Below are positions 47,251-56,395 of a DNA stretch of 64,000 nt, in pieces (the stretch's first letter is position 1; each line of letters begins with the position of its first letter). The DNA is from Amphiduros pacificus (taxonomy: Eukaryota; Annelida; Polychaeta; Phyllodocida; Hesionidae), in assembly GCA_949316495.1 (NCBI GenBank), contig OX439004.1, positions 29,914,904 through 29,978,903 on the forward strand, read 5' to 3'. A program made the translations under genes and the position numbers. Below the pieces are notes generated by a model. The model did no database searches. It had not been told where the DNA came from and was given only the letters and a program-made list of their open reading frames with translations.

Positions 47251-47912
47251 CACTCATATACAACTAAAGGGATGAAGGCTGAAATAACAACCTTGGATGA
47301 GATCATTTTTATTCCATGTATAAGGTTGTCAATTTTACTTTTATGACATTGAAGTGTGGATATTTCTGATCTATGCCATCTAATCCTTGAATTCAGTGTT
47401 TCAAAACTTAACCTAGCCTTACCTTAATTAATATTTCTGCCCAAATCTGAGATCACTTTTACAAAAATCAGAAAAGCCTGTGATCCAATAGAGGGAATTA
47501 TGGAAATCCATAGAATAGTGTCCCATAGATTACTATAATCCTGTGCTCAGTGGGGTGTGACAATGCCTTGTAGTTTTTTGTAAATATAATGAGCAATTAA
47601 ACAATAGGGGGCACAAAATTTGTAAATTTCCTTGAGGATAATATTATTTAGAGGGTGTTCCACGACCTAATCACCGTTTTTTTCTTATTTCTCTTGGAAC
47701 ACAATTTTAAACTCCATCAAAGTAATATTTTTAAAAAGCATAAGGTAAAGTTTTCACTTTTTAAAAATGCTTTGCTATCTTAGCATTGAATAGATAATAT
47801 CCTTTAAATTTTAGGATGTACATAAGTATTTTTCATCCATTTTGAAACATCAGGTTGACAGAAATGTGGTGCAAGAGCTTTCACGCCCTCAGTTTATATA
47901 TATAGTAATGCT
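47251..47912. repeat. interspersed repeat, copy 1 (pair with 62 kb)
   Basis: This shares ordered landmarks with 61963-62406: AAGGGATGAA.GCTGAAA, ATCC/TTCCATGTAT.AGGTTGT, GGGAATTATGGAAAT, TTTCTTGGAACACA and AAATGTGGTGCAAGAG. Same orientation in both. It looks non-coding and its type is unknown. This copy is longer. Confidence 0.78.
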
Positions 47913-48983
47913 ATATATAGACACATGGCTGAGATCAAACCTATTTTTATCATTTGATTTGCAGACAGCTCATGGAAGTGACTATGTTTTCTCATATCTC
48001 TTACTATCACTCTTGAGTGTTTTAACCCAGCAGAGATGAGCAACCAGCAAAATCCTCAAGGTTGGAAAACAGGGGCATAGTCTTGACATTTCCATTGTAT
48101 TTTTGTTTTTCGTGCACCTTAACTACGCAAGATCTTATTTCTTTACACATATAATTCACTGAACGGGGACACTGCCTGTCCTTAACAATGATTTACCAGG
48201 ACAATTGTGGTCTTTTCTCAGAAAACATGTTTTCTCCGTATTTTTCGTCTTTTTTCATAAAAATATATTTGTTTGGTTGTTCGGGGCCTTCAGGGACGAG
48301 TCGGGAAATATAAAAGGACAACAAAGACAAGATAATACCACATTCATTTAAATTAAATTTTATTTGATCCAACAGCAGTGAGGTATAAGTGATGAAGTAC
48401 CACGATACGAAATATGAAATTCGAATAATTTCAATCACATTACTTCAATCACATTTCACATCTCAATATTCTGTCCAATTCGCTGAGGATAATAGCACCA
48501 TTTTGATAGATCATAATATATTCACACTCAATTAAAATCTGTACACACTGTCAATGGCAATGCTAGATCTTTTTCATCAGAACTATAAGAATCTTAAATT
48601 AGGATGGATTTTAAATATATGAGGACTGCAACCAGCATTATACACATTTTTGGTTTGTATTTACATGTCATCATTTACAGATTTGTTTTATATATTTCTC
48701 TGTTAAACAGGGACAGTCGATCTTTAATTTACCTACCAACTACCTCTGCTTAGCTGAGTAATTATTTATCTGAAAATTTATGTTCAATATATTGTAATTA
48801 CGTTTGAATGTTAATTGTTCATTAATTTTAATTATAATTATTTGAGATTGAGAAAGGCATTTGTACACAACATCATTAACAGCACATTAATGTATCACAC
48901 AATATGACACATACCATTTGATGGTAATTACCAGATATAAAAGTGATTTAGATTTACTCACTTCCCTTTACATGTATCTAAAA
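47913..48983. other. 3' flank of the kinase gene
   Basis: AT-rich sequence downstream of the kinase stop codon, reading leftward. It probably includes the 3' UTR. No other feature is supported. Confidence 0.45.
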
Positions 48984-49792
48984 TTAGCTGAAATATCTGT
49001 CGGCAATTTTGTGCAGGCTCCGAATAGTTTGTTGTACAGAGTGGCGTTTGCTGGGGCGGTAGCTTCTGCAATATGTTATGACGGAAGAGAGAACATGCGT
49101 GCGCAACGCTTTACTGAGATTGAGAAGTAAATGACCAATAGAAAATACATCTCCAGCGGGACTACACTCTTGGTGCAGAATAAATTCTGGGGCCAAATTT
49201 CCATGAGTTCGGAGAATGTCGGAATGGTCCTCCTCGGGAAAGAACTGCTCTACCTCGAATTCCTCAAAATGGGACATTCCCAAGTCTATGACGTAGGGTC
49301 TCCACTTGCCGCGACATTTTTTCATCAAAATATTGTCTGCTTTGAGGTCATTTAATATCACACCTTTTTCGTGGATCCTCTCCACACCTTCAAGTATTTC
49401 TATAAAAACCATCATCCAATCAAAGTGTGTCATATCAGCTAAAAACTTGTCCCCTTTGCGATATAATTTCAACAAGTTATGCAAAGTGATCGGACGCTTA
49501 GAATGTTTGTCTCCAATGAATTCAAACACAATAGCCACACAACAATGGATCTGGTCACTATGGACCAGTGTTACTCCATAGCAACATGCCGTAGCTCCGG
49601 TGGAATTAAGCATTTCTCCGAGGCTAGCTTCTGTCAGTATATCCTCTACCAGACTGTAATGTTTACGGAGCAGTTTCACAGCCACCAGTTTGTCAAATGG
49701 CAGGTACCTTGCCAAGACCACGTCCCCATACCCCCCTGAGCCTAGCATTATGAACTGGCCTTGTTCATCCATCACGTATTCCATATCCTCGC
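48984..49792 (-). CDS. divergent protein kinase, exon 3 (kinase domain)
   Basis: This last exon encodes nearly the whole kinase domain. Numbering follows the spliced 689-residue model. The Gly-rich loop is LGSGGYGDVV (from about 437). The ATP-binding Lys is in LVAVKLL (about 460). The catalytic loop is GVILNDLKADN with Asp about 569 and Asn about 574. The metal-binding Asp is in VIDLGMS (about 590). The activation-loop end is LAPEF (about 621-623). So the core catalytic residues are all present, but HRD reads LND and DFG reads DLG. Lacking the Arg before the catalytic Asp, it is a non-RD kinase. The C-lobe is short and the protein stops soon after, at 48984. The family is not recognised beyond eukaryotic-like Ser/Thr kinase. 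The exon begins after TTTTGCAG in phase 1, matching exon 2. Confidence 0.87.
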
Positions 49793-49967
49793 CTGCAAAA
49801 CAAAGATGATAAAATATAAGTCAATATAAAGTCACAAACTGGAAATATTGGTATCATTTTGAGAATTATTGATTCTAAAATTACACAAGAAACCTAATAA
49901 GTTTAAATTATCTTTGAATTTAGACAGACTTTCCTGTAGAGTTTACGTTTAAAGTGGTTTAATTTAC
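49793..49967 (-). other. kinase intron 2
   Basis: A 175-bp intron with GT (49967-49966) and AG (49794-49793) ends on the minus strand. Confidence 0.85.
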
Positions 49968-50563
49968 CGGGTATCAGTAAGGGCTTTGGGAGTTCCTTCA
50001 CTGGTAGGCTCGCCCTCAATAGTTTAGTTCTGTACCATCCCTCAGGTTCAGCGCTATCTGTGAAGTTAGGCAGCATGTAACCCGCAGAATCCTCACTTAG
50101 TCTTGGTTTTACACTCTGAGGCTTTGGTTTGTCCTCTTTCAGTAGGCGATCAGAGATTCTGTGAGTTAAATCATCTTCTATAGCGTCTTCTGTGCTGCTT
50201 AGTCCAGAATCATCATGCAAGTCTGGAACTCCTGAACTTAAATCACCCACGCTAGAATCACCATACAAGCCTGGGTGACTTATAGCTTCCGAACTTACAT
50301 CACCCACGCCAGAATCATTGTGACCTCTTTGGGGTGAGGTCTGAGACCTTCGATCCTTGAGGTAATCCACTGTGGAAAATAGACTGCCGAAATCATTACA
50401 TTTTTCTATTGGAGAACTATCGTGGCACCCTGCGTGACTTGAAGATGTATCTGGATATAGATATTCTGGGGAGGATGGAGGACAAAATTCTCGAGTCTCC
50501 GGAAGATGCGGAAACACTTTTCTGGATCTCTTGTGTTTTCTCCGTGTATTTTTTCTTCTTTGA
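49968..50563 (-). CDS. divergent protein kinase, exon 2 (Ser/Asp-rich linker)
   Basis: A 596-nt exon between a TTTCAG acceptor and a GTAAAT donor, phase 2 in and 1 out. It encodes about 198 residues of low-complexity linker. A basic start (RRKNTRRKHKRSRK, a possible nuclear-localisation signal) is followed by a Ser/Pro/Asp-rich stretch. Within it NDSGVGDVSS, GDSSVGDLSS and DDSGLSSTED form a loose threefold repeat. A basic segment (DRLLKEDKPKPQSVKPRL) follows, and the exon ends at PLLIPG just before the kinase domain. The linker is probably disordered and phosphorylated. No homologous domain is recognised. Confidence 0.82.
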
Positions 50564-51282
50564 CTGAAATGTAAATAATGTTGTTTTTTATATGAATAAA
50601 TCAATAAATCAATTTGGGTGGACTAAATGTTTATTCAGTATCATTAATCTCAGTTTCAGCTGTAATGCATAAAAAACGTCAAATATCAAACATTAAATGA
50701 ACTTCACGCTCATTGCATATGATGCATACTAAAAAATTCTTGACACCGAATATCAAATTGATCAAAATTACTCTTTAAGGGAAAAACCTTGAAGAAAACC
50801 ATTTCCCAATAGTTCTGCTTAAGCAACTTATATTACTCTCAGGTTTAAGGAATTAAGGTTTAAGAACAATTACGGTTGTTTTACCAGCTTTATTTCTTTC
50901 TCGTAAATATGAGAAACGATATTTTGTTGATAGATGATATTCTGGTTTTCGTGTACTACTTTAGAATTGTGTTGAATGATTATTTATATTCAGATATTAA
51001 TAAATAAACACTACATTAAAACATCGCGAGAAAACTTCATTAAGTTATCAAGCAGGTTTGGGCAGACATAGGAAACTGTGAATCGTTAAATTTGATGTGG
51101 AAATTATCCAGGTTTTCTCTTTTCTGGATCTAATATTTAGCTTCTAATAGTGCCCTCTGTTTTAAGCACCGGTCATACACAATTTAGCTAAACTAGGGGG
51201 CAGCACGATATCATACTGTTTGTTGTTTGCCACACAAGATCTTAACATCAATACAATCCCAATAAGAAATGTGAAACCTTAC
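50564..51282 (-). other. kinase intron 1
   Basis: A 719-bp AT-rich intron with GTAAGG donor and TTTCAG acceptor. Nothing else is recognised in it. Confidence 0.83.
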
Positions 51283-51947
51283 CTTCTGTGTTTTGAGTCC
51301 ATTGCAGGGGTCTGATTGTCCGCTGATAAAATGCCTATTTGCCCAATGGCTAAGTTCCTTATGTCAGATATCTTCCCGCTTTTCTCATCCCTCCCTGAAG
51401 ATACCATGTTATTTTTTTCTGATTGTTTTCCTTCCACGCTTGACCATTGAGGAGGCAGAGAATAACCCTCTGATGAATGATATTTTGATCTTTTAATGTC
51501 CGAATACTTGTGATGGCTCATGTTCTCTTCGGTTGAGTAATGGGTAGATGCATGTTCAGGGTAATAACGTTGTTTCAGTGAACATTTTGCACATGTACAA
51601 CACGCACCCTCTTCCGAATCGAAGTCTAATCCCGCCGCCTTCGTGTAGCCTGGGCTGGGACGGTAAGTTTTATCCATTCTTTTAAAGCAAAAGAAATCAA
51701 ACATCTGCTCACTAAATGATTTCATATCACCATCCCAAATTGACTGATAAATATTAAGTTTTGCATAAAAGCAATGCTCGATTAGTTGTATATCTAAATT
51801 GGTAATGGTCAAATGTGAAGGATGCCAGAGTTTGCCTGTGTTATATGGGAAGTAAACATCTTGATGATAACACTCATCTTGTTTGTTGTTAACTCTGATG
51901 AGGTGCATACTGTCATACTTGAGAAAAAGAGACATCATGACAAGCAA
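51283..51947 (-). CDS. divergent protein kinase, exon 1 (N-terminal region)
   Basis: A 665-nt exon ending at a GTAAGG donor (51282-51277), phase 2, fitting exon 2. About 221 residues start at the ATG at 51947; a second ATG at 51935 is equally possible. The first 110 residues look folded and hydrophobic or aromatic (HLTITNLDIQLIEHCFYAKL and FDFFCFKRMDKTYR). The rest is polar and Cys-poor apart from ACCTCAKCSLK, a possible metal-binding or palmitoylated cluster. I do not recognise the domain. An upstream non-coding exon cannot be excluded. Confidence 0.72.
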
Positions 51948-52135
51948 ACTTTGTCACACTCAGAACGATTCAACAATACCTGAAGGATATTCCCCTGCAC
52001 GCATTAACACCCACCAGGGGGCCGCAGCAACACCTTCTCTCAGCTCCAAACTGTCAGCCTGGACGCCCCCTGGTGCCCTCATACACCCGAAGTGGACCTC
52101 ACAGTAACCCCCTCCCCCCGCCCCGCCCGCTTATA
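51948..52135 (-). promoter_or_regulatory. likely promoter/5' region of the kinase gene
   Basis: Sequence directly upstream of the kinase ATG is markedly GC-richer than its surroundings. It contains GGGCGGGGCGGGG-type boxes (minus strand, about 52112-52130), which resemble Sp1/KLF sites, and no TATA box. This fits a GC-rich promoter, but the transcription start cannot be placed. Confidence 0.4.
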
Positions 52136-52699
52136 ATTACTCGCTTATTATATTTTCCCACCAAAAACATATTTTAATATAATTTCATGTTTTGTGCTTA
52201 GCTTCAGTATGCTATTCTCAATATTTCAGCGAACCTGAATTGACAATAAAACTGTAGTCTTTATATATAAATTGATTTTATTTTAACTTTAACTTTGCAC
52301 ATATAAAATAATGAGCTTAAAACATCGCACAACAATTGTGCAAAGTTGATGCAAACAAGCTCTTATAACAAATAATGAGAATATGGCTTATGATATTCAC
52401 TCCGTAGCATATATATATATTTTCTGTCAATTAATTTTTATCAGAATTATCATACAGGGGAAATTATCAAAAAGGAAAAAACAATGTTAACGTATACACA
52501 AATATTTTTTTCATCTTTTAATGTAGTCTGTGCATTGATTACTCACAACCGAGTTCCTTATCAATTTGACACGAGGCAGTTGAATTTTACGGACAACAAA
52601 AATCATATACTTGAGCCGCGAGGTTGTCTGTTCAGTTCGGAATTATACATTCTGTTTTCACATTTCATCACGTTTCAGCGAGAACAACACGTCACTCTC
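52136..52699. other. intergenic sequence, nothing recognised
   Basis: AT-rich sequence without a supported feature. Confidence 0.5.
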
Positions 52700-52704
52700 C
52701 TTTG

Positions 52705-52782
52705 TTCGAGCGCCATGAACAGACCTAGTCTGATATGGCGCTATATAAATGTTTTATTATTATCATAATCATAACATTATCA
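52705..52782 (+). mobile_element. 3' tail of a CR1/L2-type LINE
   Basis: AGCGCCATGAACAGACCTAG and GGCGCTATATAAATGTTTTA followed by a TTATTATCAT-rich tail match the 3' end of the LINE at 33540-33607. This is a very short, 5'-truncated insertion. Confidence 0.85.
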
Positions 52783-53569
52783 TCATCTTTGTATAACAAT
52801 ATTGAAAAACATGATAATGAAGAGGCAGTAATATTGCGCAGAAATATTGCACAGTAATATTGCACAGTAATTGTGCACATACTTGTTTGATGATATCAAA
52901 GACAGCTATTAAAATCATACTCTTTTTGAGGCTTAAAAGGCTAAAATCCACAATCTGGCCAAACTGATGAGATTTTTATCATTAAATCTTGTCATCATTT
53001 TTCGTTGATTGGGCAAAAGCTTTGACATTATATCTTACAAACATAGACCAAAAGCCGTAGAGTAGTATTCACTTTTGCTTTTTTTAAATGTTTATGTTAA
53101 TTCCCAGGAAAATCCTCCAAATTGATTTATAAATGACCAAGTTAGATATTTACTCACCTTTTGGGGTCGAGAGTAATATATATGGTAAAAATAATTGCTG
53201 CAATAAGAGGCCAGACTCCATGATCCCATATTGCTTTATTCCCCAAGTCGCTAACTGAGGCTAGATTAAAACTAGAAGAATAAGGCACTAGATATCCCAT
53301 GTGTATATGGATTTAAGAGACAATTCACTATTTGCCATTGTATTTTTTTTAAATAATTAACAAATGTGAGAAAAAAAATCTGACCTTCAGGGAAAATAGA
53401 TAGGATTCATTTCCTGACAGTACTACATCTTACCAATATATCAATAACTGAATAATCCATCCTCTAGTTTCTGCGGAAAAAGATCGACTTTGACGGACAG
53501 ACAAAATGACAGACAATCACTTTATGAGCTCAGCTAAAATAGTATCAACCCAGGAAAAATCGATTCTAT
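52783..53569. other. intergenic sequence, nothing recognised
   Basis: No supported feature. Confidence 0.5.
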
Positions 53570-53578
53570 GTGTATCCC

Positions 53579-54185
53579 GGTTCTAGGACATTCCCCACCC
53601 GGACATTCCCCACCTAGGACATTCCCCACCCGGACATTTCCCACCCACTTAGTGTATGACTCTATTTCCAAACTACTTAGTAGCTTAAGTTGAGCTATAT
53701 ATTGTATCTTATAGCTTATAATAAAATTGATATTTCATTTTGCAATTAAACTTAATTAAATTGAATAAAGGTATTTTCTTTATTCCCAATTTTGAAATAA
53801 CTCTAGATTTGCTCAATGCATAAACAATTGTAATTTCCTATGATTAACTCATGTACAGAGGTCACATGACACTATAAACCAATCATATACGTTACCGTGA
53901 ACAACTCAAAGTTGCTCACACATATGGTTGAGCAAATTAACAGCTTTTCACGTCTTAGGTATGAATAGGTCCCTTTGTTAAAGGTTAGAATGTTCACCTA
54001 AATATTGACTCGGTCATGTTAAATGGTGTATGAGGGCTGAGGGGTGGGAATGATGGTGGGTGGGAAATGTCCGGGTGGGGAATATCCGGGTGGGGAATGT
54101 CCTAGGTGGGGAATGTCCGGGTGGGGAATGTCCGGGTGGGGAATGTCCGGGTGGGGAATGTCCGGGTGGGGAATGTCCGTATACC
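53579..54185. mobile_element. fold-back element with 15-bp tandem repeats as ends
   Basis: A 607-bp element flanked by the direct repeat GTGTATCCC (53570-53578 and 54186-54194). Both ends start GGT, a 4-bp variable stretch, then GGACATTCCCCACC, which is tandemly repeated inward: about four units on the left (53586-53645) and about eight on the right (54058-54179, inverted). Both arms share the unit order, including one CCTA variant and one TTTCCC variant. The arms are thus homologous and the right arm has expanded. The inside is AT-rich and non-coding. A 9-bp target duplication suggests a Mutator-like or fold-back class of DNA element; no transposase is present. Confidence 0.88.
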
Positions 54186-54194
54186 GTGTATCCC

Positions 54195-54727
54195 AGACCT
54201 GTAAGTCGCAAAATACCAAAATATACTGTCGCCATATCATATTTGGAATTGCTATCTAATGTGATTTAGTTTTTTTTATAACATCAAATATTACATAATA
54301 CAATGTTATTTGAAATGTACCTTTATATATATATAAATTTGATATATGTTTTGAGTGATGAAGAAATCGCTTCCAAAGAGAACAGATGCAATACACAAAA
54401 AATGTTGATAAAAAATTAAACGTATTAACATAAACCAAAGTTATGGTAAGTAATTATATAAGCAAAGGAAAATCAGTGCCTGCCATAGGTTGGTATTGCT
54501 TGTCCTTTTATTTCCTTCAGGGAAATCAGCCATATTGTCCACCTCCACTCAACAGTGGCAGCACATCCATCAGAATATGGTTGAAAATATTCATCTCCTG
54601 GCTGGCAACCCGTGTTAACATTTCCAAATCTGGTAGATTTTTCTTATGTAAAAGCACGTCATGGTCGACACTGAAGTGTGGTTGGGCAATATAAAACTGC
54701 ATTTATTTGGACTTGGAACATGCACCT
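54195..54727. other. intergenic sequence, nothing recognised
   Basis: No supported feature. Confidence 0.5.
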
Positions 54728-55047
54728 ATCTTAATAATAATCCCATGATGTCCGTACGCACATCCGGTTTAGGGATCAAGGCAGTCGAGACAATGGTGGG
54801 ATACAATGGCAATCGTTTCGACCTATAAGAGAACAGCTAACAGACTATTACAAAAAGTGTCCATAGCAACAATGGAAGGAGGCGGTGATCACCATGTGTC
54901 TATATTTCAGCATCGCATAGATGGCTTTCTCAGGATTAATAATATATATAAATAATAGCTCAAAATAAGGATATATGACAGAGACAAATAATTAAACAAC
55001 TGAGAAAAAAACAGGGTCATTTGGGGCAGCTAAGGATTTGTCTAGTT
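54728..55047 (+). repeat. interspersed repeat, copy 2 (uninterrupted)
   Basis: Homologue of 20938-21680 without the 459-bp MITE. It shows the empty target (GGTGATCACCATGTGTCT). Its class is unknown and it codes for nothing recognisable. Confidence 0.8.
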
Positions 55048-55945
55048 GTTAATAAGATCAAAGACTAATAATTTAAGAGAACACTTTCACCGATATATAA
55101 ATATTGCTCCTGGTAATAGTACTTTATGGTGGAAAAATGTCTTAGACGATTACTCATAAAAAAACTTAAAGTATTCAATGCTGCTATCTGTTGGGTAATA
55201 CACACAAGCCATGGGCCCCTGCCAGTCTCTGTTATCAATGCTTAAATGTAGAGAAATTGTACAGTTCTGGTTCCGGTAAAGTTGTACAGAACCGGTGTAT
55301 AATATTCAATGAGGGAAAAACAACATGGAGATCGGCAATCAGCTTTTTTTTCTCGTAAATCTCGTTTTACATTATGTTTCCCCTTTTAAACATTTGTGAT
55401 AGCTGTCTCGGAACTCGTTAATCCTTTAATGGCACAGAGAGGTTGACCTTGCAGATCTAATGACACTGAACCACTGTTTCAGCCATGAAAATACATATCA
55501 CAAAAACTGAAATTCTTATCCCTTCCACTGTACTTTAAAAAAATCCAAAAATGAGTATACTTATAACTGAGAAGAGAAAATTATAATGATTTTTAAAAAA
55601 AGTTGCAATTGATGATTTTTTTTATTAACAGTTGATAGTACCTCAAAAAGGGCCATTAAAGGTGCACACTACTTATTTTTAGCATAGCTAACAACAAATT
55701 CATAATAACAGCACAGAAAAGTAATTACTGCAGTTAGATTTTGTGGGTGGAAGCCATCTTCATCAAATCCTGAATGACGTGGAATTCTACAGAAACTTAT
55801 CTGTATTACAATCTTTGTACAAAATATAAAAATGTAAAATATTTACCAGGTTCAAGACCCACAGCAAATATATTTTGATATTAAACATTATCCAATATGT
55901 ATCAATAATGTTTGCTAAAGATCTTCTGTTTTTAAGTTTAATATA
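55048..55945. other. 3' flank of the channel gene
   Basis: AT-rich sequence downstream of the channel stop codon, probably holding its 3' UTR. No other feature is supported. Confidence 0.45.
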
Positions 55946-56395
55946 CTATATGTCACCAGTGTGCTTGTCCTCGGGTCTTGGGAATAATAATATAAGGGAA
56001 ATAACAATAGCCACAAAGTAAATGAAGAAAAACAGTCTGTCCATGGCCAATGCCACACACTGCCATTCCTGGCGGACAGCAATGCGGCTTTCTTCCCTGT
56101 GAGACGTGGTGGTGAGAATACCCAGCATCGTCTGTATGCACTTCTTCAGACTGTTCATCTCAGCGTGCATGTTACACGGACAGGTGGTGCAAGTGCACTG
56201 GCACGTCTCGTGAGAGCGAGAGTTCATGGACATGACGTCGAGTTTGGTGTTGCCTCCTTGGACGCCGTTATTACTCTTGTCATGAAGAAGTCGTCGTGTC
56301 TCCTCGTTTTCACACGAATCTGGCGTTCTTTGAGGCTTTGCCAACACAAGTCGATTCCGGAAACAAAATATCCTGGCCAGAACATTCATTGATAT
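55946..56395 (-). CDS. nicotinic-type Cys-loop receptor, last exon (M3-M4 loop, M4)
   Basis: The last exon follows a GTTTTAG acceptor in phase 0 and ends at the stop at 55946: 149 residues. It begins ISMNVLARIFCFR, the amphipathic start of the cytoplasmic loop after M3. A short loop (about 115 residues) follows, with an unusual Cys cluster (ETCQCTCTTCPCN). The MA helix region ends EWQCVALAMDRLFFFIYFVA, which runs into M4 (to about LILLF), then PRPEDKHTGDI and stop. 'EW..VA...DR.FF' is the hallmark pre-M4/M4 pattern of nicotinic receptor subunits. Confidence 0.93.
   Translation of the reverse strand: MSMNVLARIFCFRNRLVLAKPQRTPDSCENEETRRLLHDKSNNGVQGGNTKLDVMSMNSRSHETCQCTCTTCPCNMHAEMNSLKKCIQTMLGILTTTSHREESRIAVRQEWQCVALAMDRLFFFIYFVAIVISLILLFPRPEDKHTGDI

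Noticed and set aside
47025-47267. 80-codon plus-strand frame after the tRNA
   Set aside because: No domain recognised. Its end runs into an interspersed repeat.
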